From the NCBI GenBank assembly GCA_913056355.1, contig CAJXMX010000005.1, positions 1 through 38,991 on the forward strand: a stretch of 38,991 bases of DNA, written 5' to 3'. Below the pieces are notes generated by a model that had not been told where the DNA came from, did not search any database, and saw only the letters and a list, made by a program, of their open reading frames with translations. Position 1 is the first letter of the stretch. The number at the start of each line of letters is the position of its first letter. Below, piece by piece: positions 8,902-18,507 of the stretch. A program made the position numbers and the translations under genes. The stretch is from an uncultured Opitutales bacterium (GTDB lineage Bacteria; Verrucomicrobiota; Verrucomicrobiia; Opitutales; Oceanipulchritudinaceae).

Positions 8902-11900
8902 TTGCACCTCAAGTCCTGCAGTCGAAATTCCTTCAAGTTGGAAAATCTGGAGCCCCGGCTCCTGCTTTCCGCTGATGCTGTGCTCGGAAGCGCGGCGGAG
9001 GAAACATATTCCCAACTGGAGGATACGACTGAAGCCATCGTGATGGATTATGAGGCGGCAGCGGAGGCCGACGTGAACCAGGAAGACAGCCTTTTTGATG
9101 TCCAGGACGAAGCCATTCCTTCAGATCCCGGATCCGGCACGGACAGCGTCGACGTCCGGGACGTCGGCACGATTGAAGCCAACGGCGAACCAGACTGCCT
9201 GGTTATCTTCGATAACGAGGAGGTTCTCGTTATTGGCAATAATAACGCCAACAGGATCAGCATCGTCGAATCCGGCGGGCTGGTTTCGGTGCAGTGCGAC
9301 GACGGCCCGCTCCAGGTCGGTAAAGGCATTAACGGCATCCATGTTGCCGGCATGGCGGGCGACGACTCCATCGTGGTCGAACTGGACGGCACGGGGGTCA
9401 GGTCGGTGAAGCTCGACGCCGGTGAAGGCGGCGACGACATCACGGTGAACGTGGTCGGCTCCACCACACCGGACGACGGGATACCGCCATCCTTGGATCT
9501 CAACATTGACGCGGGTGAGGGCGACAACGTAATTGATGTGACCACCATCGGTCTGTACGACACGTTGCAAGTATCGATCCTCTCTGGTGACGGTGCGGAT
9601 GTGGCGCGCAGCAACGTCTACGCAGTGTGGCTGACCACGGGGATTTTCGAGGTGCGGACGGGCGGCGGCAACGATACCGTTGAAGTCCGTCAACAGATCA
9701 ACCAGATCACCAGTTTCATCGATGGCTCTGTCATTTATGACACCGGCGACGGCAATGACTCCGCGATGTTCACCCTGTTCCTCGAAAACGGTACGCCGCT
9801 ACGGGCGACCATGAACGCGATGCTCAAGCTGGGTGCAGGCGACGATTTAGCGACACTCGACATGCGCGGCAACTTGCGCGGGCTGAATCTCGCCGTGGAA
9901 CCCGGCAGCGGAGCTGACCGGGTAAACCTGCACCTTGAACAGGGCGAGGCTGACAACGCGCTGATTCACGATGTCAAACTCGCCAAGCAGGATTTGCCGG
10001 GTTTCGAGCCGGCCGACGGCACGTTCAAGGTGCGCAGTAGCCTCGACTCAGGCGTCATGCACTTGGACACCCAGTGGCTGGGCTCCAACTTTGGCGATAC
10101 GACGGTCAACACCGCCTACTTCATACCAAAAGTCCAGCTCGAGGTGGTGGTCGGTCTGAACGTCGCTACCGGCGCCGGAAACGACAGCCTGACCATGGGC
10201 ATGAACGCCGATGTCAAGCACCTGCTGTTCCAAGGTCAGGCCGACCTCGGCGGCGGCGACAATCACAGCACAGCCGTACTCGAATTCACCAACGAAGAAC
10301 CCATGGCGCTCGACTTCGAGCTGTTTTTCGACACCTACGAAGGCAAGGATATGGTCTCTGTGGATACGGTGCTGGATGGTATCGTTGAGCGGGGACGTTT
10401 CGATATTCAGGCCAACACCCGCGGCGGCGATGACGAGGTCCACACCGGCGCAACATCCACTCGCGCATACCCCGCGAAATGGGTAGGTCCCTCATTCAGT
10501 GCCGATACCGGTGACGGTGATGACGCCGTTCAGCTCGTCGTCAAGAACGTGGAATTTGAGGCCGACATCGATCTCGGTGAGGGTGACAACCATTTCGAAG
10601 CCCGGTTGTCAGGTCACGCCGGCAATATGAATGTCACTTCCGGAACGGGCGATGACACCATTGTCAGCAAGGCCGAATGGCCCGGTGACTCGGTCGATGA
10701 GCATCCCGATTTCGCGTGGCTGCCGACTTACAACACCGGCGGCGGCAACAACAGCATGCAACTGTTCTTCACCGGAAAGCTCAAAGTCGATGGCGACTCG
10801 GGCCTGGCGATACAAGTGCAGTTATTGCTCGGCGACGGCAACGACGAAACCGTGATCGACATGTCGGGCTTGACCATCGAAGGCGCGACGCGGCAGTCGC
10901 TGATTGATTTCCAGGTCGACGGTGGCCTCGGCGACGACAACCTGACGGTGGCCCTGCCCGCCGTGCAGAACCCCGACCCGTCTCAGGGCGGCGAAGAACC
11001 CGAGCCGATCGACCCGGCAGAACGCCGCGCTCCGGTCAGCGTGCGCAACATCAGTGGACCCGGTCTCGACAGGATACACCTCATCGGCAAAGACGCGGCC
11101 GAGCAGTTCAACATCAGTGCCTTCGAGGACGAAAACCTTGGGCGCGTTTTCGAGTTGATCGGCACCGACATCCCCACGCGCAAACGGGTCGCCAAGATAA
11201 GCTCCTTCACCGTCGAACAGGTGATAATCGAAGCCTCCGGTGGCGACGACATTGTAAACCTGAAGGCGACTATTCCCGCTCAATGGAACATTAACCTCGG
11301 CGAAGGCGACAACGTGCTCAAGGCCAATGCCGTGGGGGGTGTTCCGCCGGACGACAGCAAGCCGGCCGAGTTCAATGTGCTGAGCGGATCAGGCAATGAC
11401 CTGATTGACGTGAATGCCGTCGCGGGCATCCCTCCGGATGACGGATCTCCCGTGGCCTTCACCCTTCGTGTCGATGCCGGCGACGGCGACAATGCAACGT
11501 ACATCCGCTTGGGCGACGGCGAGCCGGGCCAGACGCCGCCCACCGGCGAGAGTAAGGCACGGGCCGAGTATCGCTCGGGCAGCGGCGCCGACACAATGAC
11601 CATCACCTATACCGGTTTGGAACTGACCGACCTGGATATCGACGCCCTGACGGGTGCGGGCGATGATGTCAGTAAAATCGCCATCAAGGGTGCTGTCGAA
11701 CACGTCGCCATCAACCTCGACCTTGGCGACGGCGACGACACCAGCATCCGCGCCCTGACCGGCCTTGTCCAGACCCTCGACCTGCTCGCCAAACTCGGCG
11801 AAGGCAATGATAACAGCTCACTGATTATGGACGGTGTGCTTAACGCGAAGGTCCACATCGACGGCGGCACAGGCAGTGACTTCGTCAACGTCGAGTCGAT

Positions 11901-13992
11901 CACCTCCTTCAACGAATTCACCGACCTTAATCAGCCCGTTAGCGACCTTGCACTATTCATAGACACCGGCGATGGCGACGACGTCATTCGCGGGGCAACG
12001 CAACTTGCCGTCAAAAACGGCGATCCCAATCGGGTAACCCGCGAAAACGGCGACCCTCTGGCGTTCTCTTCGCTCACGGTTGACCTGCAGACCGGCCTCG
12101 GCGATGACACCGCGATATGGACCGACTTCAACACCCACGACCCCGGCGTCACCCTGATCCGCCTCTTTGACTTTCTTGCCGATCTCGGCGCCGGCGATGA
12201 CCAGCTGCAGGTTGACGTACTCGGCGCCGCCTCATCCGGTAATCTCACCGCGAACCTCAAGATCGACGGCGGCCGCGGCGCTGACCGGGTGGCAGTCGAC
12301 TGGGTGGACCGCCTTGGACCCGACGACAAGCTCGACCTGACCGTGGACGTCGCGCCCGGTGGTGTGGGCAATGTCCTGCCCGAGGTCGAAGACGAAGTGC
12401 TCCTCGGCTTCGAGCACGGCGGCGTCCGCACCCCCGTCATCATCGGCGCACTTTGGAACAGCAAGGACGCCCCGCCGGAATCAACCGGTGACAGCAACGG
12501 CCGTGGCATTCAGTCCAGCGTCACCTATGTCAATGTCCACACTCCAACTTCCGGAACCAGCATCCAGTTTGACCTGCAGGGCAGCACCGGCGAGGACTTC
12601 CTGGATCTGAACATGGTTAACGGCGCCACACCGGACGATGATCTTCCAACGCCTGAGGTGATCGTGCATTTCCGCTTGGGCACCGGTGACGACCACACAG
12701 ATTATTTTGTCTCAGGAAAACTGAAGATCGAAGGCGACATGAGCCTGGGAGGCGGCGACGACCTGTTCGCCCAAACCCTTTCCAACATCAGCGGCCCCAT
12801 TGACATTCACGTCGACGGCGGCGACGGCATGGACATCATCGACGCCTCGGCCACCGCCGCCAAGGGCGGCAACGATGTCGCCATCGAGGAGCTCGTCCTG
12901 GCCGCCGAGGGCTTCGAGACAGGAATCGTCACGTCCATGGGCTTTGACTCAGCGGGCATCTTGTTTACCAACAACGAGGTCTCCATCGGCTTCACGGGTC
13001 GAAACGGCGACGCGGGCGGCGACCCCTTCGTGGCTGTCTCCGTCGCTCCCCTCGAAGTCGCCCTCAGCGTGAACAGTCATCAGGAAGCCTCGGTGGATGT
13101 TCATTACTTCGACGGTCGCTTGCTCACCGCGGCAGATTTGAGAACCGAGTTCACGAACGTGGGCGAAGTGACCGTTGATGTCGAGGGGGTCGGCCCCGAC
13201 GGGCGGCTCTCTCAAATCAGTGTTGCCAGCACGGCCCAGTCGGGTCGCCACACGCATACCGGCCAATACCACTTCCTGCTTGAATTGGGTCTCAATGGGG
13301 CCGTCCAGCACCTCGACGCCGAGCTCAGCGTGCTGGGCACCTCGGGCGATGACACCATCATGCTGGATGTGCAGGGCGAGGCCGACATCCTCGACCTGTC
13401 CCTGGATGTGGACACCGGCGCGGGTAACGACTCGATCGGCATCACCCTGGATATCACACCCCGCATCGCTTCAGATGTCGATACGTCCATCGATCTTGGC
13501 TCAGGCAACGACCTGCTCAACGCGGCCCTGATCACCGGGCTGGCCGGGTTGCTCAACCTTTCGCTCGATGTGTTGGGCGGTGACGGAGACGATACGGTAC
13601 GCATCAAGTGGATCGTGCCGCCGGAGCCGATCTTCCCGCCGGAGCCGATCCTGGTCGCCGACGTGATGATCGACACGGGCGCGGGCAATGATGAGGGCGA
13701 GTTCGAGTTCGAGATGCTCACCGGCAAGAATTCCACCCCGCTCCTCGAGGTACAGCTCGAAATGCTCGGCGGTACGGGCCGCGACAAACTCTCGGCGAAA
13801 GCGGAGTTCGACGGCCCGGCAACGGGCTTCCTGGCCATGCGGCTGCTCGGCGGCGACGATGACGATGTTCTGCGACTCCGCAACAAGCGCCTGCCCGCCG
13901 GCCTCGCAACGTTCCTGCTCATCGACGGCGGCAACGGAATCGACCGCTGCTTCGGCAGACCGGGCGTCACCGAGATCAATTGCGAGCGCTGA
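8902..13992 (+). CDS. LEPR-XLL domain-containing giant acidic repeat protein (putative cell-surface), TTG start
   Basis: N-term 'FKLENLEPRLLLSADAVLGS' motif; repeated 'TGAGNDS/GDGDDxxx/DLGEGDN' motifs across 1696 aa. AAAGGA at 8887-8892, 9 nt before TTG 8902. Confidence 0.85.
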   Translation: MHLKSCSRNSFKLENLEPRLLLSADAVLGSAAEETYSQLEDTTEAIVMDYEAAAEADVNQEDSLFDVQDEAIPSDPGSGTDSVDVRDVGTIEANGEPDCLVIFDNEEVLVIGNNNANRISIVESGGLVSVQCDDGPLQVGKGINGIHVAGMAGDDSIVVELDGTGVRSVKLDAGEGGDDITVNVVGSTTPDDGIPPSLDLNIDAGEGDNVIDVTTIGLYDTLQVSILSGDGADVARSNVYAVWLTTGIFEVRTGGGNDTVEVRQQINQITSFIDGSVIYDTGDGNDSAMFTLFLENGTPLRATMNAMLKLGAGDDLATLDMRGNLRGLNLAVEPGSGADRVNLHLEQGEADNALIHDVKLAKQDLPGFEPADGTFKVRSSLDSGVMHLDTQWLGSNFGDTTVNTAYFIPKVQLEVVVGLNVATGAGNDSLTMGMNADVKHLLFQGQADLGGGDNHSTAVLEFTNEEPMALDFELFFDTYEGKDMVSVDTVLDGIVERGRFDIQANTRGGDDEVHTGATSTRAYPAKWVGPSFSADTGDGDDAVQLVVKNVEFEADIDLGEGDNHFEARLSGHAGNMNVTSGTGDDTIVSKAEWPGDSVDEHPDFAWLPTYNTGGGNNSMQLFFTGKLKVDGDSGLAIQVQLLLGDGNDETVIDMSGLTIEGATRQSLIDFQVDGGLGDDNLTVALPAVQNPDPSQGGEEPEPIDPAERRAPVSVRNISGPGLDRIHLIGKDAAEQFNISAFEDENLGRVFELIGTDIPTRKRVAKISSFTVEQVIIEASGGDDIVNLKATIPAQWNINLGEGDNVLKANAVGGVPPDDSKPAEFNVLSGSGNDLIDVNAVAGIPPDDGSPVAFTLRVDAGDGDNATYIRLGDGEPGQTPPTGESKARAEYRSGSGADTMTITYTGLELTDLDIDALTGAGDDVSKIAIKGAVEHVAINLDLGDGDDTSIRALTGLVQTLDLLAKLGEGNDNSSLIMDGVLNAKVHIDGGTGSDFVNVESITSFNEFTDLNQPVSDLALFIDTGDGDDVIRGATQLAVKNGDPNRVTRENGDPLAFSSLTVDLQTGLGDDTAIWTDFNTHDPGVTLIRLFDFLADLGAGDDQLQVDVLGAASSGNLTANLKIDGGRGADRVAVDWVDRLGPDDKLDLTVDVAPGGVGNVLPEVEDEVLLGFEHGGVRTPVIIGALWNSKDAPPESTGDSNGRGIQSSVTYVNVHTPTSGTSIQFDLQGSTGEDFLDLNMVNGATPDDDLPTPEVIVHFRLGTGDDHTDYFVSGKLKIEGDMSLGGGDDLFAQTLSNISGPIDIHVDGGDGMDIIDASATAAKGGNDVAIEELVLAAEGFETGIVTSMGFDSAGILFTNNEVSIGFTGRNGDAGGDPFVAVSVAPLEVALSVNSHQEASVDVHYFDGRLLTAADLRTEFTNVGEVTVDVEGVGPDGRLSQISVASTAQSGRHTHTGQYHFLLELGLNGAVQHLDAELSVLGTSGDDTIMLDVQGEADILDLSLDVDTGAGNDSIGITLDITPRIASDVDTSIDLGSGNDLLNAALITGLAGLLNLSLDVLGGDGDDTVRIKWIVPPEPIFPPEPILVADVMIDTGAGNDEGEFEFEMLTGKNSTPLLEVQLEMLGGTGRDKLSAKAEFDGPATGFLAMRLLGGDDDDVLRLRNKRLPAGLATFLLIDGGNGIDRCFGRPGVTEINCER

Positions 13993-14037
13993 TGGGCACA
14001 TGCTGAGCCTGGTCTCTCCTATATCTCTCTAACTTGG

Positions 14038-14165
14038 CTTGCCATCCGTAGCCCCGAGCGAAGCGAGGGGCGAAGGATGGTGCCCTTCGACAGGCTCAGG
14101 GCACTCAATTTTCCTGCGCCAGCAAGCTGGCGGGAAAATTGGTGCGCGGAGAATCGAACTCCCAC
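14038..14165. repeat. Composite hairpin plus degenerate tRNA-3'-tail repeat, copy A
   Basis: 'gcttgccatccgtagccccgagcgaagcgaggggcgaaggatggtgcccttcgacaggctcagggcactcaattttcctgcgccagcaagctggcgggaaaattggtgcgcggagaatcgaactcccac' closely matches 15620-15752. Confidence 0.85.
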
Positions 14166-14250
14166 AGCTTCCATTTCTCCAGGATTGCCTATTCCTCAAA
14201 TCTATTGGCTAAAACAGCAGACAAATTTAAGCTTGCCGGGCCGCCGTGTA

Positions 14251-14334
14251 TTGATTCATATTTGATTCATTAATTTCCATAATTTATTATAAATAAATAG
14301 TTTATAATATAATTATTGATTCATAGATGAATCA
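14251..14334. promoter_or_regulatory. Putative autoregulatory operator of the HTH-HipA gene
   Basis: Three TTGATTCAT copies (14251, 14262, 14316) and the palindrome TGATTCAT-ag-ATGAATCA (14317-14334), which overlaps the ATG at 14327. Confidence 0.6.
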
Positions 14335-15586
14335 TAGTCACCAACTTCGCGCCCTTCTATCCAGAGGAGAGTTGTTATCCTCAAGGGAAATTGCCAGGAG
14401 AACCGGGATCAGCCAGTCGACGGTCTCCCGAGCTTTATCCGGTATGCCGGACGCCATTCTCATTGGCGCAGGGCGAAGCGCACGATTCGGTTTGGTCCGG
14501 CAAATAGGCACTCATGGCACCAGCTGGCCGGTGTACCGGGTTGCTGAAAGCGGCGTCGTTGAAAAGCTCGGGACACTACGGGCATTGGCTGGGGATTTCT
14601 GGTTAATGGAATTCATTGGTGACGATCCCTTGTACTCCCTTGGACTAAATAACGGCATCAGCGAAGGTTGGCCCTGGTTTTTGGATGAGCTGCGCCCACA
14701 GGGATTCATGGGAAGGGCGTTTGCGCAAACACACCATCGGCAGCTGGGAGCTCCGGCGGACCTGAATCGTTGGGGCTCCGATCAATTTCTTCTGGCATCC
14801 TACATTTTCGGCGATGACCTGCCGGGCAACCTGATGGTGGGGGAACACCCGATACGTGTTCCGGAATCAATATATGAATCGGACTGGCCGGAACTGGCCC
14901 AAGAGTCCGTGATGGGACGCCCTCCGGGCTCATCAGCGGGCGGAGAACGTCCAAAATTTTCGGTGGGACTGGAGCTGGTAAAGTTTGCCCGGAAGGATGA
15001 CCAGAAAGGGAGGTGGGCTGACCTGCTTGTCGCCGAGTCAACTGCCGGTGAAATCCTCAAGGAACACGGAATTCCCTCCGCCGCTTCCCGTATCGTGGAG
15101 GTGGATGACTTGGTTTTTCTGGCTGTGCGCCGGTTTGACCGCAAGCCTTCAGGAGGACGAGTCGGTGTACACTCGCTGGCCGCAATTGATGGAGCTCTGT
15201 ATGGTGAGGGATCCGGATCCTGGGCAGACATGGCAGACAAGCTGTACCTGGATGGACTCATTTCCCCTTCAGACCAGGATCGAATCCGGCAAGTCTGGGA
15301 TTTTGGAAAAGCGATCCGCAATACCGATATGCACTTTGGGAATCTAGGCTTTCATCCAATCGGTGGGAGCGGTTTTAAAGTCGCCCCTATTTATGACATG
15401 GTGCCCATGGCCTATGCTCCGAACGCTGCAGGAATCCCGGAGTTTGAGCCCGTAACAGCTTCGTTCAACGTCATCCAGGCTGAAACCATGGCGGGCCAAT
15501 TTTGGAAAAGGCTGACCATGGACTCGCGCCTGAGCGAATCGTTCAGGAGCATAGCCGAACTTCATCTGCGGGATATGTCCGTATAA
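14327..15586 (+). CDS. HipA-family kinase fused to an N-terminal HTH (YjjJ/HipH-like)
   Basis: N-term HTH 'LSSREIARRTGISQSTVSRALSGM'; HipA core 'GGERPKFSVGL', 'VFLAVRRFDR', catalytic 'IRNTDMHFGNLGF', 'APIYDMVPMAY'. Confidence 0.85.
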   Translation: MNHSHQLRALLSRGELLSSREIARRTGISQSTVSRALSGMPDAILIGAGRSARFGLVRQIGTHGTSWPVYRVAESGVVEKLGTLRALAGDFWLMEFIGDDPLYSLGLNNGISEGWPWFLDELRPQGFMGRAFAQTHHRQLGAPADLNRWGSDQFLLASYIFGDDLPGNLMVGEHPIRVPESIYESDWPELAQESVMGRPPGSSAGGERPKFSVGLELVKFARKDDQKGRWADLLVAESTAGEILKEHGIPSAASRIVEVDDLVFLAVRRFDRKPSGGRVGVHSLAAIDGALYGEGSGSWADMADKLYLDGLISPSDQDRIRQVWDFGKAIRNTDMHFGNLGFHPIGGSGFKVAPIYDMVPMAYAPNAAGIPEFEPVTASFNVIQAETMAGQFWKRLTMDSRLSESFRSIAELHLRDMSV

Positions 15587-15619
15587 GCTGCCGATTCCAG
15601 GATTCCCGGCTCCAGAATG

Positions 15620-15753
15620 GCTTGCCATCCGAAGCCCTGAGCGGAGCGAGGGGCGAAGGATGGTGCCCTTCGACAGGCTCAGGGCACTCAATTTTCCTGC
15701 TCCAGCAAGGTGGCGGGAAAAGTGGTGCGGGCGGGGAGAATCGAACTCCCACG
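15620..15753. repeat. Composite hairpin plus tRNA-3'-tail repeat, copy B
   Basis: Near-identical to copy A, ending in 'tggtgcgggcggggagaatcgaactcccacg', the exact 3' end of the tRNA-Gly at 31019-31092. Confidence 0.85.
15723..15753. repeat. Island attachment site, 31-bp direct repeat of the tRNA-Gly 3' end (distal from the tRNA gene)
   Basis: tggtgcgggcggggagaatcgaactcccacg is identical to 31019-31049 inside tRNA-Gly. A tyrosine integrase starts 117 bp away. Confidence 0.9.
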
Positions 15754-15842
15754 GCGATACACGGCCTTTTCCAGTCGGATACCACTTTCATAACATATTC
15801 ATTATAAATTATATAGACGTATCGCAATTGTATTGACTTAAA

Positions 15843-15875
15843 TCAGGGTGTTACCACTTTATTGCCACTATGGCC
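15843..15875. repeat. Candidate integrase arm-type sites, left copy
   Basis: tcagggtgttaccactttattgccactatggcc versus 30848-30880 (3 mismatches in 33 bp). Internal ~11-bp period: TTACCACTTTA/TTGCCACTATG. Confidence 0.55.
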
Positions 15876-17036
15876 AGCATCCACCAAATCCCGCGCTCAA
15901 AGTTCTGGCAAATGACGTACCGGGACGCTGCCGGGAGACAGCACAAAAAGAGCTCCAAGATCGAGCACACCCCGGACGGCAAAGATTCCAAGGAACGGGC
16001 TGCCCTGGCTTCCGAAAATCGCCGCGCAGCCAAGCTTTACGCAAATGAGCTGGAGCATGCCGAGCGCGGAAACCCAACCGAGGCACAGTTGAGAAAACTA
16101 ATGGCTGACCTGTCGGAGCGTCTTTGCCAAGTGCGTATCACGTCTCCGGCCTGTCGGGAATACCTGGAGAACTGGCTTGCTGAGCGTCAGCTGACTCCCA
16201 CCAGCCGCGCCAGATATGCAAAACCGATTGCGGCATTCCTCGAATCACTTGGCAGTCGGGACAACACTCCCATAGACAACGTCACACCGACGGATCTGAA
16301 TGCCTACTTCCGGTCTCGTCTGAAGGATGGCCTCACACCGGCCACCATTGCCGTAGACCGCAAGACCCTCGCAGCAGCCTTTGCCTCGGCTCACAGGGCC
16401 GGACTGATACTCTCAAACCCTGTCCTGGCGGCAGAACCGATCCGGGGCGCGAGTGAGGAACGTCAGCCATTTACCGCAGCTGAACTCCAGAAGCTGTTGC
16501 ATGCCAGCTCCGGATCCGATTGGCAGGCCTCGATTGCCCTAGCCGCCTTTGCCGGGATGCGCCTTGGTGATGCTGTGAATATGCGATGGGATGAAGTGGA
16601 CCTGTTTTCCGGCCGTATCACCTTCCGTCCACGGAAGACCCGTAGCCACAAGCGGGATTTAATCCTCCCCATCGCTCCCCGCCTCCGGGAGATTCTGACT
16701 GAACAACATGGACGCACTGCTTCAACCGGCCTCGTAACCCCAAGTTTGGCCGGGAAATCTGCCGCTGGGAAAAGCGGCCTCTCCATGTCCTTTTCCCGTC
16801 TGATGGATAGAGTAGAGATAGATGCAGGCAAACTTGAGGCAGATGGCGAACAAGCCCGCTCCTTCAGCCGTAAGAGCTTCCACAGTCTGCGACACTACTT
16901 CGTCGCCACACTAGCAGCCGCAGGAGTCGCTCCGGATGTTCGGATGGCCCTTGCCGGGCACACCACTGCCGCCGCCCATGGCAAGTACAGTCACCTTGGA
17001 ATTGAAACGCTGGCGCAGGCTGTTGCTAGCCTTTGA
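15870..17036 (+). CDS. Tyrosine recombinase/integrase
   Basis: 'AAFAGMRLGDAVNMRWDEVDL' (catalytic Arg region), 'SFHSLRHYFVATLAAAGV', 'LAGHTTAAAHGKYSH' (H and Tyr). Confidence 0.93.
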   Translation: MASIHQIPRSKFWQMTYRDAAGRQHKKSSKIEHTPDGKDSKERAALASENRRAAKLYANELEHAERGNPTEAQLRKLMADLSERLCQVRITSPACREYLENWLAERQLTPTSRARYAKPIAAFLESLGSRDNTPIDNVTPTDLNAYFRSRLKDGLTPATIAVDRKTLAAAFASAHRAGLILSNPVLAAEPIRGASEERQPFTAAELQKLLHASSGSDWQASIALAAFAGMRLGDAVNMRWDEVDLFSGRITFRPRKTRSHKRDLILPIAPRLREILTEQHGRTASTGLVTPSLAGKSAAGKSGLSMSFSRLMDRVEIDAGKLEADGEQARSFSRKSFHSLRHYFVATLAAAGVAPDVRMALAGHTTAAAHGKYSHLGIETLAQAVASL

Positions 17037-17039
17037 GTC

Positions 17040-17720
17040 ATGGGAACTGAGAATCAGGACAACATCGGTAAACTTCGAGCCAAGCTTTCCGAATTACTTG
17101 AGCACTACGCCAGCTTGTTCGATCTGGCGACAGCAACCCCTCAAGTAGCGGATTATCTGGCTAATGATCTCATGGATTTCATTTCCGCCCATTCCCATCA
17201 ACTCAATAAGGTCCCCCTGTTTCAGGGGATAGCATTTGTTCTAGTTAGCAGTACCAAGATAGCCAAAACTAAAGACACGGAGCATTACGACCTAAGCGCA
17301 AAAACATTGAGATTATGGGCGAAGGCCGTGGAATTGCGATGGGAAGAGAAAGATACCTTTATCCTTCAAGCGGGAATGGCAGCCGGAATGATGCTAGAGG
17401 TCAGTAATGAAAAGGATGCCGCACGTGGCTTCGCCTTTAGCAAACACATAAAGAAGGATTCGCGAAAGCCCGGAACACCCCGCAAAAAGAATTCAGATTT
17501 GAAGAATAGCACCATCGATGCCTACAACGAGTGGCGCAAAGAAGCAGGAATCAACGCACCCGTATCGGATTTTTTTGAATATATAGGAAACGGCGGCAAA
17601 GAAGGGCTTGAATGCGATCTTGAGCGAATCTGGTTCACAGGAGATTCGGCAGGCGATGGGAATACAAAGACAGGAGTAAGCACCCGCGCCGTGCGCGACT
17701 GGCTTAAATTGACAAAATAA
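17040..17720 (+). CDS. Hypothetical protein directly downstream of the integrase
   Basis: 226-aa ORF starting 3 bp after the integrase stop, same strand; no family recognised. Confidence 0.65.
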   Translation: MGTENQDNIGKLRAKLSELLEHYASLFDLATATPQVADYLANDLMDFISAHSHQLNKVPLFQGIAFVLVSSTKIAKTKDTEHYDLSAKTLRLWAKAVELRWEEKDTFILQAGMAAGMMLEVSNEKDAARGFAFSKHIKKDSRKPGTPRKKNSDLKNSTIDAYNEWRKEAGINAPVSDFFEYIGNGGKEGLECDLERIWFTGDSAGDGNTKTGVSTRAVRDWLKLTK

Positions 17721-17750
17721 TACTTATTTGCCGACTTTTTGAGTCACCTT

Positions 17751-17774
17751 TGAAGTTATGCCGAAATAACTTCA
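17751..17774. promoter_or_regulatory. Perfect 9-bp inverted repeat upstream of the AlpA-like gene
   Basis: TGAAGTTAT-gccgaa-ATAACTTCA, 28 bp before ATG 17803; no following T-run. Confidence 0.5.
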
Positions 17775-17802
17775 ATTACACTTTGGTAGATTAAGCTTCA
17801 GA

Positions 17803-18108
17803 ATGAAGCAATCCGTCCTACCACCACCGCCCGCTGAGGGCATCGAAACTAACGCCGCAGTAGCCCCTAGCGCCTCTGCCCCAGCGATCTGGATCCGCCC
17901 GCCGATCCAATCCCGAAAGCAGGTCTGCCCCTATACGCAGTTGAGCCATGGATCTTTCTATGGGATTCTTGTTGGGAATCCACGGATCCGCCAGGCTCGC
18001 CTCGGCAAGGGACGAGAACGGGGCCAGCGACTTCTCTGGCTCCCCGACGTGTACGCTGAACTTGAACGGATCTCCGCCGAACAGCGTACAGCAGGAAAGG
18101 GGGAATGA
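17803..18108 (+). CDS. Small AlpA/excisionase-like DNA-binding protein
   Basis: 'TQLSHGSFYGILVGNPRIRQARLGKGRERGQRLLWLPDVYAELERI' resembles AlpA/MerR-type HTH with wing. Position after int is typical of integrative elements. Confidence 0.55.
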   Translation: MKQSVLPPPPAEGIETNAAVAPSASAPAIWIRPPIQSRKQVCPYTQLSHGSFYGILVGNPRIRQARLGKGRERGQRLLWLPDVYAELERISAEQRTAGKGE

Positions 18109-18111
18109 ACG

Positions 18112-18507
18112 ATGGACCCAGCTGGCGAACAAAAAAAGCCACCCCGGGAAGGTGGCCAATGTGAAAGTGTGAAAACAGTATCAACTGACCATTGCACAAA
18201 CAGAGGAAACGTCAAGAAGATCGCAGAGGCCGCAGCCGGACGCCAATGGCACCTTAAAGTTGGAAGATACTCAGCTGTTACCTGGATGGACCGCAATGGA
18301 ATCTGGCAGGTTGAATGGGATCCCCATCCCCCGAAGACTGCTACTCGCAGCGGAAAGTTTCGATGGGCGCGTTACATGCAATGGCGCAATGAGATTGTCC
18401 AAGAACTCGCAGATACCCTGCAGATGGAAATCTGGGCTGAGGAGCGGGTTTGCGGATCCATTGTGGCCCAGTGCTTCCGACCGCGGAAGGGAGGCTCCAG
18501 TGATTAA
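18112..18507 (+). CDS. Hypothetical protein
   Basis: 131-aa ORF in a collinear, tightly packed cluster between the AlpA-like and RepA-like genes. Confidence 0.55.
   Translation: MDPAGEQKKPPREGGQCESVKTVSTDHCTNRGNVKKIAEAAAGRQWHLKVGRYSAVTWMDRNGIWQVEWDPHPPKTATRSGKFRWARYMQWRNEIVQELADTLQMEIWAEERVCGSIVAQCFRPRKGGSSD

Noticed and set aside
15723-15753. Second tRNA-Gly gene
   Set aside because: Only the 3' 31 nt match; upstream arms are absent, so it is an attachment-site duplication, not a tRNA gene.
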